A stretch of DNA of 64,000 nucleotides from Bacillus thuringiensis (GCF_022095615.2 NZ_CP155559.1:3469501-3533500), one strand, 5' to 3'. Counted from the stretch's first letter, positions 1-9,187 are shown. The notes: a model not told the origin generated them from the sequence alone. A program made the numbers and translations.

Positions 1-799
1 ATCTAATATTTTCATAAATACCTAGTTCTTTTGCTTTCAATTCAATAGAAGCTTTTAACGGACCATCCCCTGCTAAAATAGCGATAAAATTCGTATCCCT
101 CTTTAAAATCTCCTTTAATACTTGTAGGATAAAAATATGATTTTTCGATTCTGAAAAACGACCTATATGCCCAATTAATTTCGCAGCATCCGGTATACAA
201 AGTTCTTTTCTTACACCGTCAATATCCCCTATATCCACATCAATAAATTGATTAATATCTAGTCCGTTTTTAATCAACTGCACCCTATTATCGTTAAGCA
301 TCCTTTCACCAAATAAAAAACGGGCCGCTTCAATACTACACGCACAATAATCTGTTCCAGCATATTTAATAATAGATTGCAGAACTTTTAAGGTAACTCT
401 TGCTGCGACTCCAAATCCTTGCGGCCAATTATTACTATGAGAATGACAAATTCTCCTATTTATACCAGCCATCTTTGCAGCCACAGCTACAAAACCACCT
501 TGATAATCCGTATGTGCATGTACAGCCACATATTGACCATTAGACATTATCTTTATAAGTTCTTTAATATATACCAGAGGCCCTACTTTTCCTAGACTCG
601 GTATTCTATATACACTCCCACCTAACGCTGCTATTTCATCTTCATAATCACACTTCCCGCTTCCATGGGATACAAAATCAAATTGGAGTTTCTGTTTATC
701 TATTTTTCTGTATATGCTCATCAATAAAGTTTCGGCACCACCCCGATTCATAGCACTGACAATGTGCAAGACTCTTTTGTTTTTTTCAGTCTTAACCAT
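1..799 (-). CDS. Glycosyltransferase family 4, EpsF-like (partial)
   Basis: The gene starts at ATG 799 and runs off the left edge, so the C-terminus is missing. The N-terminus reads MVKTEKNKRVLHIVSAMNRG, and the GGAETL motif that follows is typical of GT4 (GT-B fold) retaining transferases. Further in are HSHSNN and an IGHIGRFSESKNH segment marking the nucleotide-sugar domain. It closely resembles the other EpsF-like transferase at 2845-3954 and B. subtilis EpsF, suggesting duplication within the operon. It is the last visible gene of the minus-strand exopolysaccharide operon and probably adds a sugar to a lipid-linked repeat unit at the inner membrane face. The sugar specificity cannot be read from the sequence. 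Confidence 0.85.
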   Translation of the reverse strand, partial: MVKTEKNKRVLHIVSAMNRGGAETLLMSIYRKIDKQKLQFDFVSHGSGKCDYEDEIAALGGSVYRIPSLGKVGPLVYIKELIKIMSNGQYVAVHAHTDYQGGFVAVAAKMAGINRRICHSHSNNWPQGFGVAARVTLKVLQSIIKYAGTDYCACSIEAARFLFGERMLNDNRVQLIKNGLDINQFIDVDIGDIDGVRKELCIPDAAKLIGHIGRFSESKNHIFILQVLKEILKRDTNFIAILAGDGPLKASIELKAKELGIYENIR

Positions 800-847
800 T
801 GAAATCTACCCCAATCTTACAATCAATTCCCTATATTTAATTCTTTA

Positions 848-1912
848 TTATCCAAGCAAATTGCTCTTATAGATAATCCCCAAAGTAATTACATGTTCAT
901 ATACAAAATAAATAAAATAACATACTAAAACTGCATAATAAATAAGCTTTTGATCTTTATCAGTAAATAACTTTACAACCCAGGAAATTAATATTAATTG
1001 ATATAATCCAAAATAAATCGAAAACCTTGCAAAAATCCAATTTTGAGTTGAAATAATCATAAAGACTAAACCTAATAATGCCATGTTTACGATATAATCA
1101 CTCTTTGGAAAAAGTTCTCTGAGTTTCTGCCTCCCAATGAAAGCAAGGATAAGCGGAGTTGCTTCCACAGCAACTCGAAGAATATTAGCTCCGCCTTCTT
1201 GAAAATCCTTATAGTGACCATATTGTGTATCCCCTATCGCTGCAAAGAGCACTTCTGCAAATTGATTAAACCCGATTACAATAAGCACTGCAAAAAAGAG
1301 AAGTATAAATGTTATGGCCGACCAAGCTTTTCTTCGAATTACAAAATAAATCGGAATCAACACAAGCGCGCTTTGATGAAAAGTAGATGCAAACAAAACT
1401 ATTAAAAAATATTTTTTCCAATTCCCATCTAAAATATATTTTGTGGCTGCAAAAATAATAGCTGCTGTTAAATACTGTCTCACCCCATTCATTGAAACTA
1501 AGTACATACCCGATGCTATATATACATATAAACTTAACTCAATCATTCTTGAATATTTATATAAAACCGCTACTATTAATATATTTGTTATTAACGCTGT
1601 TATTAAAATTAGAACTTGAGGATCATTCGTATACATTTTTAAAATCATTTGCAAAGTACTAAATCCGATATTCTGGCTATCCTGAACATTCCCCCAATTA
1701 AAATCAGAAACTTTAAAAGCGTGCATATAAAAATACGTGTCCCCAATATTATTTCTAAAACCAGATACTACTACAAGAGAAATGGTCGCCATTAAAATCA
1801 ATAATCGATTCGGCTTTAACACTACGATTTCTGAAGTTACTGGCATAGCAAAATACCGTGCAAAAAACGCTAGTACGAACACTATAAAGAAATTCATCCA
1901 AAGTATAGTCAT
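848..1912 (-). CDS. EpsG-family exopolysaccharide polymerase, membrane
   Basis: This 354-aa protein is almost entirely hydrophobic, with about ten predicted membrane segments. It carries the EpsG/Wzy-like features GFRNNIGDTYFY near residue 52 and NGVRQYLTAAI near residue 142. EpsG-family proteins are thought to polymerise the repeat unit of exopolysaccharides in Bacillus and Lactobacillus. Its place between GT2 and GT4 genes in an eps-type operon supports that role. It lies 33 bp downstream of the GT2 gene and is probably co-transcribed. Polymerase function is inferred from family and context. Confidence 0.8.
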   Translation of the reverse strand: MTILWMNFFIVFVLAFFARYFAMPVTSEIVVLKPNRLLILMATISLVVVSGFRNNIGDTYFYMHAFKVSDFNWGNVQDSQNIGFSTLQMILKMYTNDPQVLILITALITNILIVAVLYKYSRMIELSLYVYIASGMYLVSMNGVRQYLTAAIIFAATKYILDGNWKKYFLIVLFASTFHQSALVLIPIYFVIRRKAWSAITFILLFFAVLIVIGFNQFAEVLFAAIGDTQYGHYKDFQEGGANILRVAVEATPLILAFIGRQKLRELFPKSDYIVNMALLGLVFMIISTQNWIFARFSIYFGLYQLILISWVVKLFTDKDQKLIYYAVLVCYFIYFVYEHVITLGIIYKSNLLG

Positions 1913-1945
1913 TATTCTTCCCTCTTATCAATCCTAAGTAAATTC

Positions 1946-2848
1946 CTATATATTTACTTTCATTCTTGTTTTTAATGTAATGTAACTATATAGAATAATT
2001 CCAAATGGCACTGCACAAAGGGTAAGCACTTTGCATGGTGACTCTTTTATAAATTTTTTATTTTTCGCTATAAAGCTACTTGAGACATAATGTACAGCTT
2101 GTCTATATTTAAATAGCCTATTTGCAAATGGTAGCTTCATCAGTTCCTTACGATAAAAAGCAAAACCTTTTGGATTTTTACGATACTGACTTAACATATT
2201 CATCGAAGAACCATCAGGCATATATTCAACATAACAAAGTGCTTCGTTCATGAGTAACATCTCATATTTCTGATCCAGCATATAGTATTTATATGCCAAA
2301 CCTACATACTTTTCATTTTTAAAAACCGGATAAGGATACTTCCTAGTTAGTTCTGTACGATATACTAATTTCTTATCACCAGTTACACCATGCTTATTGT
2401 AAAGATTAAAAAGTGTAGAACGTTTAAGATTCAATGGTAGTTTTGAACCAATTACTGTCCCATCTTTATATAAATCAAGAGCAATAATTCCACTTACTTG
2501 GTCATTTCCATTTTCATCCCAAAATGAAATAATTTTCTCTACGGCGTCACTAGGCATTGAGTCATCTGAATCAATGCATACATTAAGTTCTGTATCAATC
2601 ATCTCGTAAGCTGCATTATGAGCACCATGCATCCCTTGATTCTCTTGCCAGTAATACCTTATGCTTATGCAATCTTCAGAAATCCAAGATTGCACTAACT
2701 CCTTTGTATAATCATCAGACCCATCATCTATAATTAACCATATAAAATCTTTACATGTTTGCTGCTTCAAACTTTCATAACACCCCTGAAGACAATATGC
2801 TCTATTATATGTAGGGGTAAAAATCGTTAGCTTTTTCAATATGCTCAC
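1946..2848 (-). CDS. Glycosyltransferase family 2, EpsE-like
   Basis: This 300-aa GT-A fold inverting transferase starts with the family hallmark FTPTYNRAYCL. A nucleotide-binding DDGSDD follows at about 41-46 and the metal-binding DSDD at about 93-96. Residues from 270 on form a hydrophobic stretch that may tether the protein to the membrane. Its start overlaps the stop of the upstream GT4 gene by 4 bp (ATGA), so translation is probably coupled. In B. subtilis eps the corresponding protein EpsE also acts as a flagellar clutch; nothing here shows whether this protein does. Confidence 0.85.
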   Translation of the reverse strand: MSILKKLTIFTPTYNRAYCLQGCYESLKQQTCKDFIWLIIDDGSDDYTKELVQSWISEDCISIRYYWQENQGMHGAHNAAYEMIDTELNVCIDSDDSMPSDAVEKIISFWDENGNDQVSGIIALDLYKDGTVIGSKLPLNLKRSTLFNLYNKHGVTGDKKLVYRTELTRKYPYPVFKNEKYVGLAYKYYMLDQKYEMLLMNEALCYVEYMPDGSSMNMLSQYRKNPKGFAFYRKELMKLPFANRLFKYRQAVHYVSSSFIAKNKKFIKESPCKVLTLCAVPFGIILYSYITLKTRMKVNI

Positions 2849-3954
2849 CTCGATACTGCTACATAAAATTTTTGTGTAAACCCTGTAATATTTTTTATAT
2901 CGTATCCTTTTTCAGCTAATACATTTTGTTCCACACTTCGTGATACTTGCTTATTCGCTATACTTCGCAATCCCTCTACCCATTTTCTTACATCTAACAA
3001 AGAACACTGTTCAACTAAATTCAATCCTAAATCCACATCTTGTGTAATAGTGTCTGATATAATACATGGCAAACCCGCCCCTTGTGCTTCAATGAGAGTG
3101 ACTGGTAAACCTTCATAAATAGACGGAAATACAAATGTATCAAATGCTTGTAATAAGCGATTAATATCACTGCGTATTCCTAAAAATTTAACTTTTTCTG
3201 TTAAATTCAGTTTCTCTACTTTTTTCTCCATTTCTAATCGAAGCGGCCCATCTCCAACTAATAGAAGAATAGAGTTCGGCCTGTATTCTATTAATTGAGC
3301 AAAAATATCAATTAAAAAAGTATGATTTTTTGGATGTGCAAATCTTCCCACATGTCCAATCACAAAGACATCATCATGAAGTTTCAGTTCTTTTCTTACC
3401 TGCTCTCTAATGTCTGGATTAAATGTAAATTCATCACATTCAATTCCATTTTTTAATATTTTTGTTGCACTTTCTCTATTAGCAAACAACCATTGCGCTG
3501 CAGCTACTGAACAAGCTAAAAAATGTGTAGCACACGACGTAATAAATGCTCCTGCATACGATTTATATATTTTTGCTATAGCCCCACCCTCACTACTTGT
3601 ACTATGACTATGAGCAATCCTAACTGGCACCCTCGCTTTTTTAGCTGAACGAAGTACAAAACCGCTCATTTTATCCATATGTGAATGAACGATTTTATAT
3701 TGTGGATGAGCGTTAAAGAAAGTATCTAGCGCTTTTATATAGCCTCTATGACCAACATCTGTAACGTATGGAATTCGATGAACTTTTCCGCCTAATGTTA
3801 CTACCTCTTCATCAAATACCCCCTCTTTACAAGTTAAAAAATCAAATTGTACTTTTGAGCGGTCTATATTACGATACAAATTCATAATTAAAGTTTCGGC
3901 TCCGCCCCTATTCATATTTACGACTACATGTAATACTCTTAATGGAGTACCCAA
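2845..3954 (-). CDS. Glycosyltransferase family 4, EpsF-like
   Basis: This 369-aa GT-B transferase shows RVLHVVVNMNRGGAETL at the N-terminus, HSHMDKMSGF near residue 90, IGHVGRFAHPKNH near 190, and the C-terminal EGLPVTLIEAQGAGLPCI motif with the EX7E donor-binding glutamates. It aligns by eye with B. subtilis EpsF and with the partial gene at 1-799. It overlaps the upstream GT4 gene by 16 bp and the downstream GT2 gene by 4 bp. The tight packing points to one transcript. The sugar donor is unknown. Confidence 0.85.
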   Translation of the reverse strand: MGTPLRVLHVVVNMNRGGAETLIMNLYRNIDRSKVQFDFLTCKEGVFDEEVVTLGGKVHRIPYVTDVGHRGYIKALDTFFNAHPQYKIVHSHMDKMSGFVLRSAKKARVPVRIAHSHSTSSEGGAIAKIYKSYAGAFITSCATHFLACSVAAAQWLFANRESATKILKNGIECDEFTFNPDIREQVRKELKLHDDVFVIGHVGRFAHPKNHTFLIDIFAQLIEYRPNSILLLVGDGPLRLEMEKKVEKLNLTEKVKFLGIRSDINRLLQAFDTFVFPSIYEGLPVTLIEAQGAGLPCIISDTITQDVDLGLNLVEQCSLLDVRKWVEGLRSIANKQVSRSVEQNVLAEKGYDIKNITGFTQKFYVAVSR

Positions 3955-5105
3955 TTTAAATCCTCCATTTCATCCATATAACTTGTATAAATTTCTTTTT
4001 TCTCTTTCAATACTTTATTAACTGAATATTCATTCACGACTATAGTACGTCCATACTGTCCAAACTGCGCTTGTAATTTAGTATTTTTAGAAATAGAATT
4101 GATTCTTTCAGCCATCGTCTGTATGTCATCGCGTTCTATAGTCCAACCATTTTTATTATTAATAATTAACTCCCTATGCCCTCGGTTACTTGTAGCGATA
4201 ACTGGAATCCCACAGGCCATAGCCTCCATAATATTAACTGGCAAGCCCTCCCGATGACTGGATGCGACTGCAATGTCAGACATTTGTAGTAAAGAATCAA
4301 TATCACTTCTATAACCTAGAAAATGAACCATATTACTCACGCCTAGTTGATCCGCTATTTTTTTGCACTCTTCCATTAACGGCCCTTCACCAGCAAGTAA
4401 AAGCTTCGCATGCGGAATTTCATTTTTCAATTTTGCTAATACATGAATTAAAAAACTTTGGTTTTTATTCTTATTAAATTCAGCAGCATAAAACATTAAA
4501 AAATCTTGTGGATTATAGTTAAATTTTAGCTTTAATGCTTGTTTTTCCGTTTCAGTTACTGGGGTAAATCTTTCTATATCTACCCCTACACCATGAACGA
4601 GTTTAATATCTTTCGCTTGAAAACGATGTTTAACTGCTAAATTGTAATCTTCTTGGTTAATTGTTATGAGACAATCTGTATTGATTGCTAAACTTCTTTC
4701 AATTGGATAATATAGAAGCCAATTTATGAATGATGCTCCTTTACAAAAGTGAAATCCATGCGCCGTATATATGACCTTCGTCCCTTCCCTCCGTGCTTTC
4801 CGGGCAGCTAGACGAGCAATTGCACCTCCCATAGGCGTATGACAATGAATGATATTATATTTATTTTGATGAATAATTGATTTGAGTTTGTTATATGCAT
4901 GAAGGTTTTGTATGCTAAGAGGTGATCTTTGAATAGGAATATTATATTTTTCAGTTACATACGGAAGGTGTATATTCCCATTTGCTGCAACGTGTACTTC
5001 CCAACCTTGGTCTGCAAACCATTTCAAATACGGTAAATGAAAAGCTTTAAAATGATAATCCACAGTTGCACAAAACAGAACTTTTTTAGACACCATCCCA
5101 CGCAC
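3939..5105 (-). CDS. Glycosyltransferase family 4, EpsD-like
   Basis: This is a 388-aa GT4 protein. KVLFCATVDYHFKAFHLPYL near the N-terminus and GWEVHVAANG closely resemble B. subtilis EpsD. The donor-binding region REGLPVNIMEAMACGIPVIA carries the EX7E pattern. The first possible start is GTG at 5105. An ATG at 5096 would give 385 aa and neither has a strong Shine-Dalgarno, so the start is uncertain. It sits 24 bp downstream of the EpsC-like gene, as EpsD does in B. subtilis. Its probable role is one step of repeat-unit assembly on the lipid carrier. Confidence 0.85.
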   Translation of the reverse strand: MRGMVSKKVLFCATVDYHFKAFHLPYLKWFADQGWEVHVAANGNIHLPYVTEKYNIPIQRSPLSIQNLHAYNKLKSIIHQNKYNIIHCHTPMGGAIARLAARKARREGTKVIYTAHGFHFCKGASFINWLLYYPIERSLAINTDCLITINQEDYNLAVKHRFQAKDIKLVHGVGVDIERFTPVTETEKQALKLKFNYNPQDFLMFYAAEFNKNKNQSFLIHVLAKLKNEIPHAKLLLAGEGPLMEECKKIADQLGVSNMVHFLGYRSDIDSLLQMSDIAVASSHREGLPVNIMEAMACGIPVIATSNRGHRELIINNKNGWTIERDDIQTMAERINSISKNTKLQAQFGQYGRTIVVNEYSVNKVLKEKKEIYTSYMDEMEDLNWVLH

Positions 5106-5129
5106 CCGTCTTATTATAAATTTTTGCCG

Positions 5130-6956
5130 TTAACCTGATACTGGTATTAGTAGTTTTAAAGTTTTACGCTGATTCACTAAATGTAACAATCGCTTTCTTA
5201 GTTCAAACCCATCTAATTCTGTATATTCAGAAATTAATTTTTCTATTTCTTCTATACGAACATTCATTTCTTTCCCTACATAAATTCTTGGGTGGACTTG
5301 CTTCTCATTCATTTCATCTGCTTTTAGTAATTCTTCAAAAAGTTTCTCTCCTGGCCGTATCCCCGTAAATTCTATTCCTATTTCATCCACAGAGTTTCCT
5401 GATAATCGAATGAGGTTTTTAGCAAGATCCACTATTTTTACTGGTTCTCCCATATCCAGCACAAAAATTTCTCCACCTTTAGCTAACGCACCAGCTTGTA
5501 CTACAAGTCTAGATGCCTCCGGAATAGTCATAAAATAACGAACCATATCTGGATGAGTCACTGTAACTGGCCCCCCTTTTTGAATCTGCTTCTTAAATAA
5601 CGGGATAACACTCCCCCTACTTCCTAAGACATTTCCAAACCTTACAGTAACAAACTTTGTATGACTTATTTTATCTTTATGTTGTATTACCATCTCCGCT
5701 AATTTCTTTGTCGCCCCCATAACACTCGTTGGGTTCACTGCTTTATCAGACGAAATCATAACAAACGTTCCTACTCCATGTGTTCTTGCCGCCTCTGCTA
5801 TATTCATAGTCCCAATCAAATTATTTTTAACTGCCTCTTCAGGATTGTTTTCCATCAATGGTACATGTTTATGTGCAGCAGCATGATATACAACATGAGG
5901 AAGGTGTTTATTCATTATTAAATGCATCTTCTTTTCATCTTGAATATCTGCGATTTCTGGAATAAACACGCCTTTTTTATCATTATATTTTTCATTTAAT
6001 TCCATTTCTATTGAATATATACTGTTTTCTCCGTGACCTAATAAAATCAATTTTTTCGGCTTGAATTTCGCAACTTGTCTACAAATTTCTGAGCCTATTG
6101 ATCCACCTGCACCAGTAACTAAAATGACTTTATCCGTTATATAATCTGAAATGATATCCACATCTAACTCTACAGGGTCTCGCCCTAATAAATCTTCTAC
6201 TTGAACATCTCTGAATTCATTCACTGAAACTTTACCTGTTACTAAGTCTTCTAACATTGGAAGAATTTGCGTTTTCACATTTGTTTTTAAACAATCTTTT
6301 AAAATAATATTTCTATCTTTTTTATTTAACGAAGGAATTGCTAAAATTATCATTTCAATATTCAGTTTTTTAATAACGTAATCAATTTGGTTCATACCAC
6401 CAATTACCGGAATCCCCCAAATATCAAGATTATGCTTTTTGACATTATCATCAATAAACGCGACTGGCATTAATTCCGTAGCACTATTCTTCAACAACTG
6501 TCTCGCAACCATTGTCCCAGCGGATCCAGCACCAACAATTAACGTTCTTTTCTTATCTCCTTTTTTTACATAATAAATATCTCTGTACATTCTCCAAATA
6601 AAGCGCGAACCACCTATTAATAAAATATGAATCATCCAAGTAACAACTAACAATCGAAAATACATTTTCCCCATGACTAGTTGCTGCACAGCCGCTGTAG
6701 TAAGTATAGAAAATGTAACAACCTTGCATATAATTAGCAATTCTCCTATACTTGCATATTCCAAAGCCTTTTTATACAACTTATAAATAAAAGCAAACAA
6801 ATGATGACTAACTAATAAAGTGATAGAGCTAATAACTGATGATAAAGTGATAACACTGAAGCTAGCATTTACAAAAAAATAACTAAAAAAAATAGCAGTT
6901 AATACTATCAGTGAATCCATTAAAAGCAATAACGATATCCTCCGGCGATACGTCAT
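5130..6956 (-). CDS. EpsC/CapD-type membrane nucleotide-sugar 4,6-dehydratase
   Basis: This 608-aa protein has four N-terminal membrane helices (about 1-120), a CoA-binding-like domain with RTLIVGAGSAGTM, and a C-terminal extended SDR domain with TGAGGSIGSE as NAD site. The position of the usual catalytic Tyr is Met (SVMGATKK), as in the WbpM/FlaA1 long subfamily, so the triad reads S-M-K. Such enzymes make UDP-4-keto-6-deoxy sugars on the way to bacillosamine-type residues. The start was chosen at ATG 6956 because AAAGGAGG lies just upstream; an in-frame start 14 codons earlier would include that ribosome site. The EAR-like RNA lies upstream. Confidence 0.88.
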   Translation of the reverse strand: MTYRRRISLLLLMDSLIVLTAIFFSYFFVNASFSVITLSSVISSITLLVSHHLFAFIYKLYKKALEYASIGELLIICKVVTFSILTTAAVQQLVMGKMYFRLLVVTWMIHILLIGGSRFIWRMYRDIYYVKKGDKKRTLIVGAGSAGTMVARQLLKNSATELMPVAFIDDNVKKHNLDIWGIPVIGGMNQIDYVIKKLNIEMIILAIPSLNKKDRNIILKDCLKTNVKTQILPMLEDLVTGKVSVNEFRDVQVEDLLGRDPVELDVDIISDYITDKVILVTGAGGSIGSEICRQVAKFKPKKLILLGHGENSIYSIEMELNEKYNDKKGVFIPEIADIQDEKKMHLIMNKHLPHVVYHAAAHKHVPLMENNPEEAVKNNLIGTMNIAEAARTHGVGTFVMISSDKAVNPTSVMGATKKLAEMVIQHKDKISHTKFVTVRFGNVLGSRGSVIPLFKKQIQKGGPVTVTHPDMVRYFMTIPEASRLVVQAGALAKGGEIFVLDMGEPVKIVDLAKNLIRLSGNSVDEIGIEFTGIRPGEKLFEELLKADEMNEKQVHPRIYVGKEMNVRIEEIEKLISEYTELDGFELRKRLLHLVNQRKTLKLLIPVSG

Positions 6957-7062
6957 ATAACTTCCTCCTTTAATCAATTCCTTACTTAACTCTTTCAAAC
7001 TTAAAGTTCCTAACTATATTCTCTTTATTAAAAACACATAGTTAGAAACTTTAATAAAACAT

Positions 7063-7180
7063 GGGCATCTAACCCTTCCTCACATTACACTTTTGACGAC
7101 TGGCATCTAAGGTTGTTTTCACAACCCACAGCATAATCGAGTGCCTCCATTGATAGTGGTCAGGAGACATCACCACATCA
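7063..7180 (-). ncRNA. EAR-like antitermination RNA (eps-associated RNA)
   Basis: The region between the BY-kinase and epsC-like genes is non-coding and highly structured on the minus strand. A GTGGT/ACCAC stem (7172-7176 with 7156-7160) encloses CTCC (7163-7166), which can pair with GGAG at 7145-7148 as a pseudoknot. A GGTTGT-GAAA-ACAACC hairpin sits at 7111-7126. The string TTAGATGCC occurs twice (7102-7110 and 7064-7072), the second inside a GGG...CCC stem. In B. subtilis the EAR element lies in the same place (epsB-epsC) and promotes processive antitermination across the long operon. Identification rests on position, structure and remembered sequence, not a covariance search. Confidence 0.8.
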
Positions 7181-7246
7181 CATTTTCATTGATTCTTCTT
7201 TATAACGAACAATTTTACGTATGAAAGTTTAATTTTAAAATATCCT

Positions 7247-7861
7247 TTATACTTTCCCATTCAAAATCGCACCCAATATTCTACTTTTCGTAAAACTTAA
7301 TGCCCTTTTCGTTTCAAGTGCATCTTCATTCACAGTGCGATTATACCGGATCACCAAAAGTACGCCTTCACACTTATCAGCTAATACACTCGTATCTGTT
7401 ACTTCTAATACAGGGGAAGAGTCAAATAATATGATGTCATACCGTTCCATCGCCTTTTGGATCAACATATCCATTGCCTCTGAACTAAGTACTTCTGACG
7501 GATTGAATGGCACTGGACCACTAGTTAATACATCCAGACTTTCCATCTTTGTTTTTTTTACAGCATCCACCAAATTTGTTTTTCCATTCAATATGTCAGT
7601 TAATCCAATTGTATTTTCTACTCCAAACATTTCATGAATCGTTGGTGTTCGTAAATTCGCATCTATTACCAATACTTTTTCGCCTTTTTGCGCTATTGAG
7701 ACTGCTAAATTAACTGTAATTGTTGATTTTCCTTCACCGTACCTTGGAGAAGTAATCACTATCGTTCTACTTTTATGAATCGACGAAGATAATTGAATGT
7801 TTGTTCGCAGCGAACGATACTGCTCTGAAATTTTCGATCTTGGGGCGGTATACGCAATCAT
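7247..7861 (-). CDS. BY-kinase (CapB/EpsB-type protein tyrosine kinase), short tail
   Basis: This 204-aa P-loop ATPase has Walker A RYGEGKSTITVN, Walker A' VLVIDANLRTPT and Walker B DIILFDSSP, the triad of bacterial tyrosine kinases. It would work with the adjacent membrane modulator to control polysaccharide chain length. The start is ATG 7861, preceded by AAAGGAG; it overlaps the modulator stop by 4 bp (ATGA). The protein ends at GAILNGKV, where homologues continue into a tyrosine-rich autophosphorylation tail. No such tail is encoded downstream in the same frame. It may therefore be an activator or ATPase with altered phosphorylation. Confidence 0.85.
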   Translation of the reverse strand: MIAYTAPRSKISEQYRSLRTNIQLSSSIHKSRTIVITSPRYGEGKSTITVNLAVSIAQKGEKVLVIDANLRTPTIHEMFGVENTIGLTDILNGKTNLVDAVKKTKMESLDVLTSGPVPFNPSEVLSSEAMDMLIQKAMERYDIILFDSSPVLEVTDTSVLADKCEGVLLVIRYNRTVNEDALETKRALSFTKSRILGAILNGKV

Positions 7862-8598
7862 ACTTTCTCCTTTAACTTTATTTGTTTTCCGTCTATTTTT
7901 GTATGCCACTCCGTTCCCTCCCCCAATAACACTGTATTTTTCCCACTAAATTTATCTTTCATATTCTTCTTATTCATTTTAGAAATTCCACCCAAAACAG
8001 GGATATCTAACAATTGTTCAATTCGTCGTTCTGATTTAATTCTCTCATCCAATGAATCCAATAAAAAAATAAAACCGATACTGAGCACCATACCTAACGT
8101 GAATGCGATTAGTATCGTCTTAAAGTGATTTATATTTATAGGCATAGAATTTTTTTGAACTAGATCCTCTGGTAATATACTCACATTATTAAAATTCAGT
8201 ATATTTGCTACTTCTTGCTTATAAACAGTCGCTGTCGTATTTGCAATTTTATGTGCAAGCACAGGATCCATATCCACTACATTTATCCTCATAATCTGAG
8301 AGCCTTGTACACTTTCCGTACTTATTTGTCCACTTAATGCACCTGCTGATCTGTTTATATTCAATTCAGCAGCTACTTTTTCTAATATTACAGGCTCATT
8401 TACCATCGCTTTCAATGTATTCATCGTTTCAGCGTTAGCTTGAACAATTACTCTCGCTGAGGAAGCATACAAAGGCGTTTTCATATACATACTATACAGT
8501 GCTCCTCCTACTGTTGTGAGAGTCGTAAACAATAGTAGTATCCATACTCTTTTCCATATTACATTAAATAGATTTTTTAAATTTATTTCCTTATTCAT
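7858..8598 (-). CDS. Wzz/EpsA-type chain-length modulator, BY-kinase adaptor
   Basis: This 246-aa protein has one membrane helix near residues 17-39, an extracytoplasmic coiled region, and a second helix near 167-190 (IAFTLGMVLSIGFIFLL). The C-terminal cytosolic tail includes IPVLGGISKMNK, as expected of proteins that activate BY-kinases. AGGGGGAG lies 6 bp before the ATG. It is the first gene of the operon, about 100 bp below the promoter at 8705-8733. Its likely role is control of exopolysaccharide chain length and activation of the following kinase. Confidence 0.85.
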   Translation of the reverse strand: MNKEINLKNLFNVIWKRVWILLLFTTLTTVGGALYSMYMKTPLYASSARVIVQANAETMNTLKAMVNEPVILEKVAAELNINRSAGALSGQISTESVQGSQIMRINVVDMDPVLAHKIANTTATVYKQEVANILNFNNVSILPEDLVQKNSMPININHFKTILIAFTLGMVLSIGFIFLLDSLDERIKSERRIEQLLDIPVLGGISKMNKKNMKDKFSGKNTVLLGEGTEWHTKIDGKQIKLKEKV

Positions 8599-8704
8599 TA
8601 CTTCTCCCCCTCATTTAATACCAATGAGATTTCAGTTGAGCATGCTGTGAAAAAACAAAATTATTATTTTTTATTTTTCAAATATATAGTTTCTAATTAA
8701 TGCC

Positions 8705-8733
8705 ATTTTAGTTCTTTATATAGAACGAGTCAA
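8705..8733 (-). promoter_or_regulatory. Promoter of the eps-type operon with SinR-box-like palindrome
   Basis: On the minus strand a -35 TTGACT (8728-8733) and -10 TAAAAT (8705-8710) are separated by exactly 17 bp. The spacer contains GTTCTTTATATAGAAC read on the plus strand at 8711-8726, an inverted repeat of GTTCT. The SinR half-site known from B. subtilis is GTTCTYT, so this is a plausible SinR operator. Expression start near 8698 leaves a leader of roughly 100 nt. Confidence 0.7.
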
Positions 8734-8820
8734 TATAAATTATTTTTGTTTAATAACTTCTTAATTTCAACTCAAAAATTACGACAATATTCTGCATGAT
8801 TCACTGTAGATAAATGACGA

Positions 8821-8855
8821 AAACACCCTATTACTGCAGCATTAGGGTGTTTTTC
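8821..8855. terminator. Terminator-like hairpin
   Basis: AACACCCTA (8822-8830) and TAGGGTGTT (8843-8851) form a 9-bp stem around a loop containing CTGCAG. A T-run follows on the plus strand and a shorter one on the minus strand. It lies between the glnA terminator and the eps promoter and may insulate the operon from read-through. Confidence 0.6.
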
Positions 8856-9150
8856 TTTGTAATGAAACGTATTTCAGCAAGGCTTTTTAACCTATTTAAA
8901 TAAGTCGTATATATTAAATAATTTAATATTCCAAACGATATTCATTTCGCATAGATATTCGCAAGTACATTGTTAAATTTGTTTATCCCTTTATATTCAT
9001 CCTATAAAAATGCCTGATAAATAAAAAACCTCAACACGTTATATTTTTAGATTTGAAAAGTACATGAACAATGTTTTAAAGTGAAATTTTTGTATTTGTT
9101 GTGGCTGTTTTTCATTTTACAACCACATGACATTATAACAAAAATGAAAT

Positions 9151-9187
9151 AAAAAACCCTTGATACTAATTGTATCAAGGGTTTGAG
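9151..9187 (-). terminator. glnRA terminator
   Basis: ACCCTTGATAC and its complement form a strong stem just downstream of the glnA stop, followed by a run of T on the minus strand. Confidence 0.85.

Noticed and set aside
7020..7246. Insertion-sequence remnant between the kinase and epsC-like genes
   Set aside because: First suspected because of the sharp inverted repeats, but there are no flanking duplications or transposase remnants, and the structure and position fit the EAR RNA much better.
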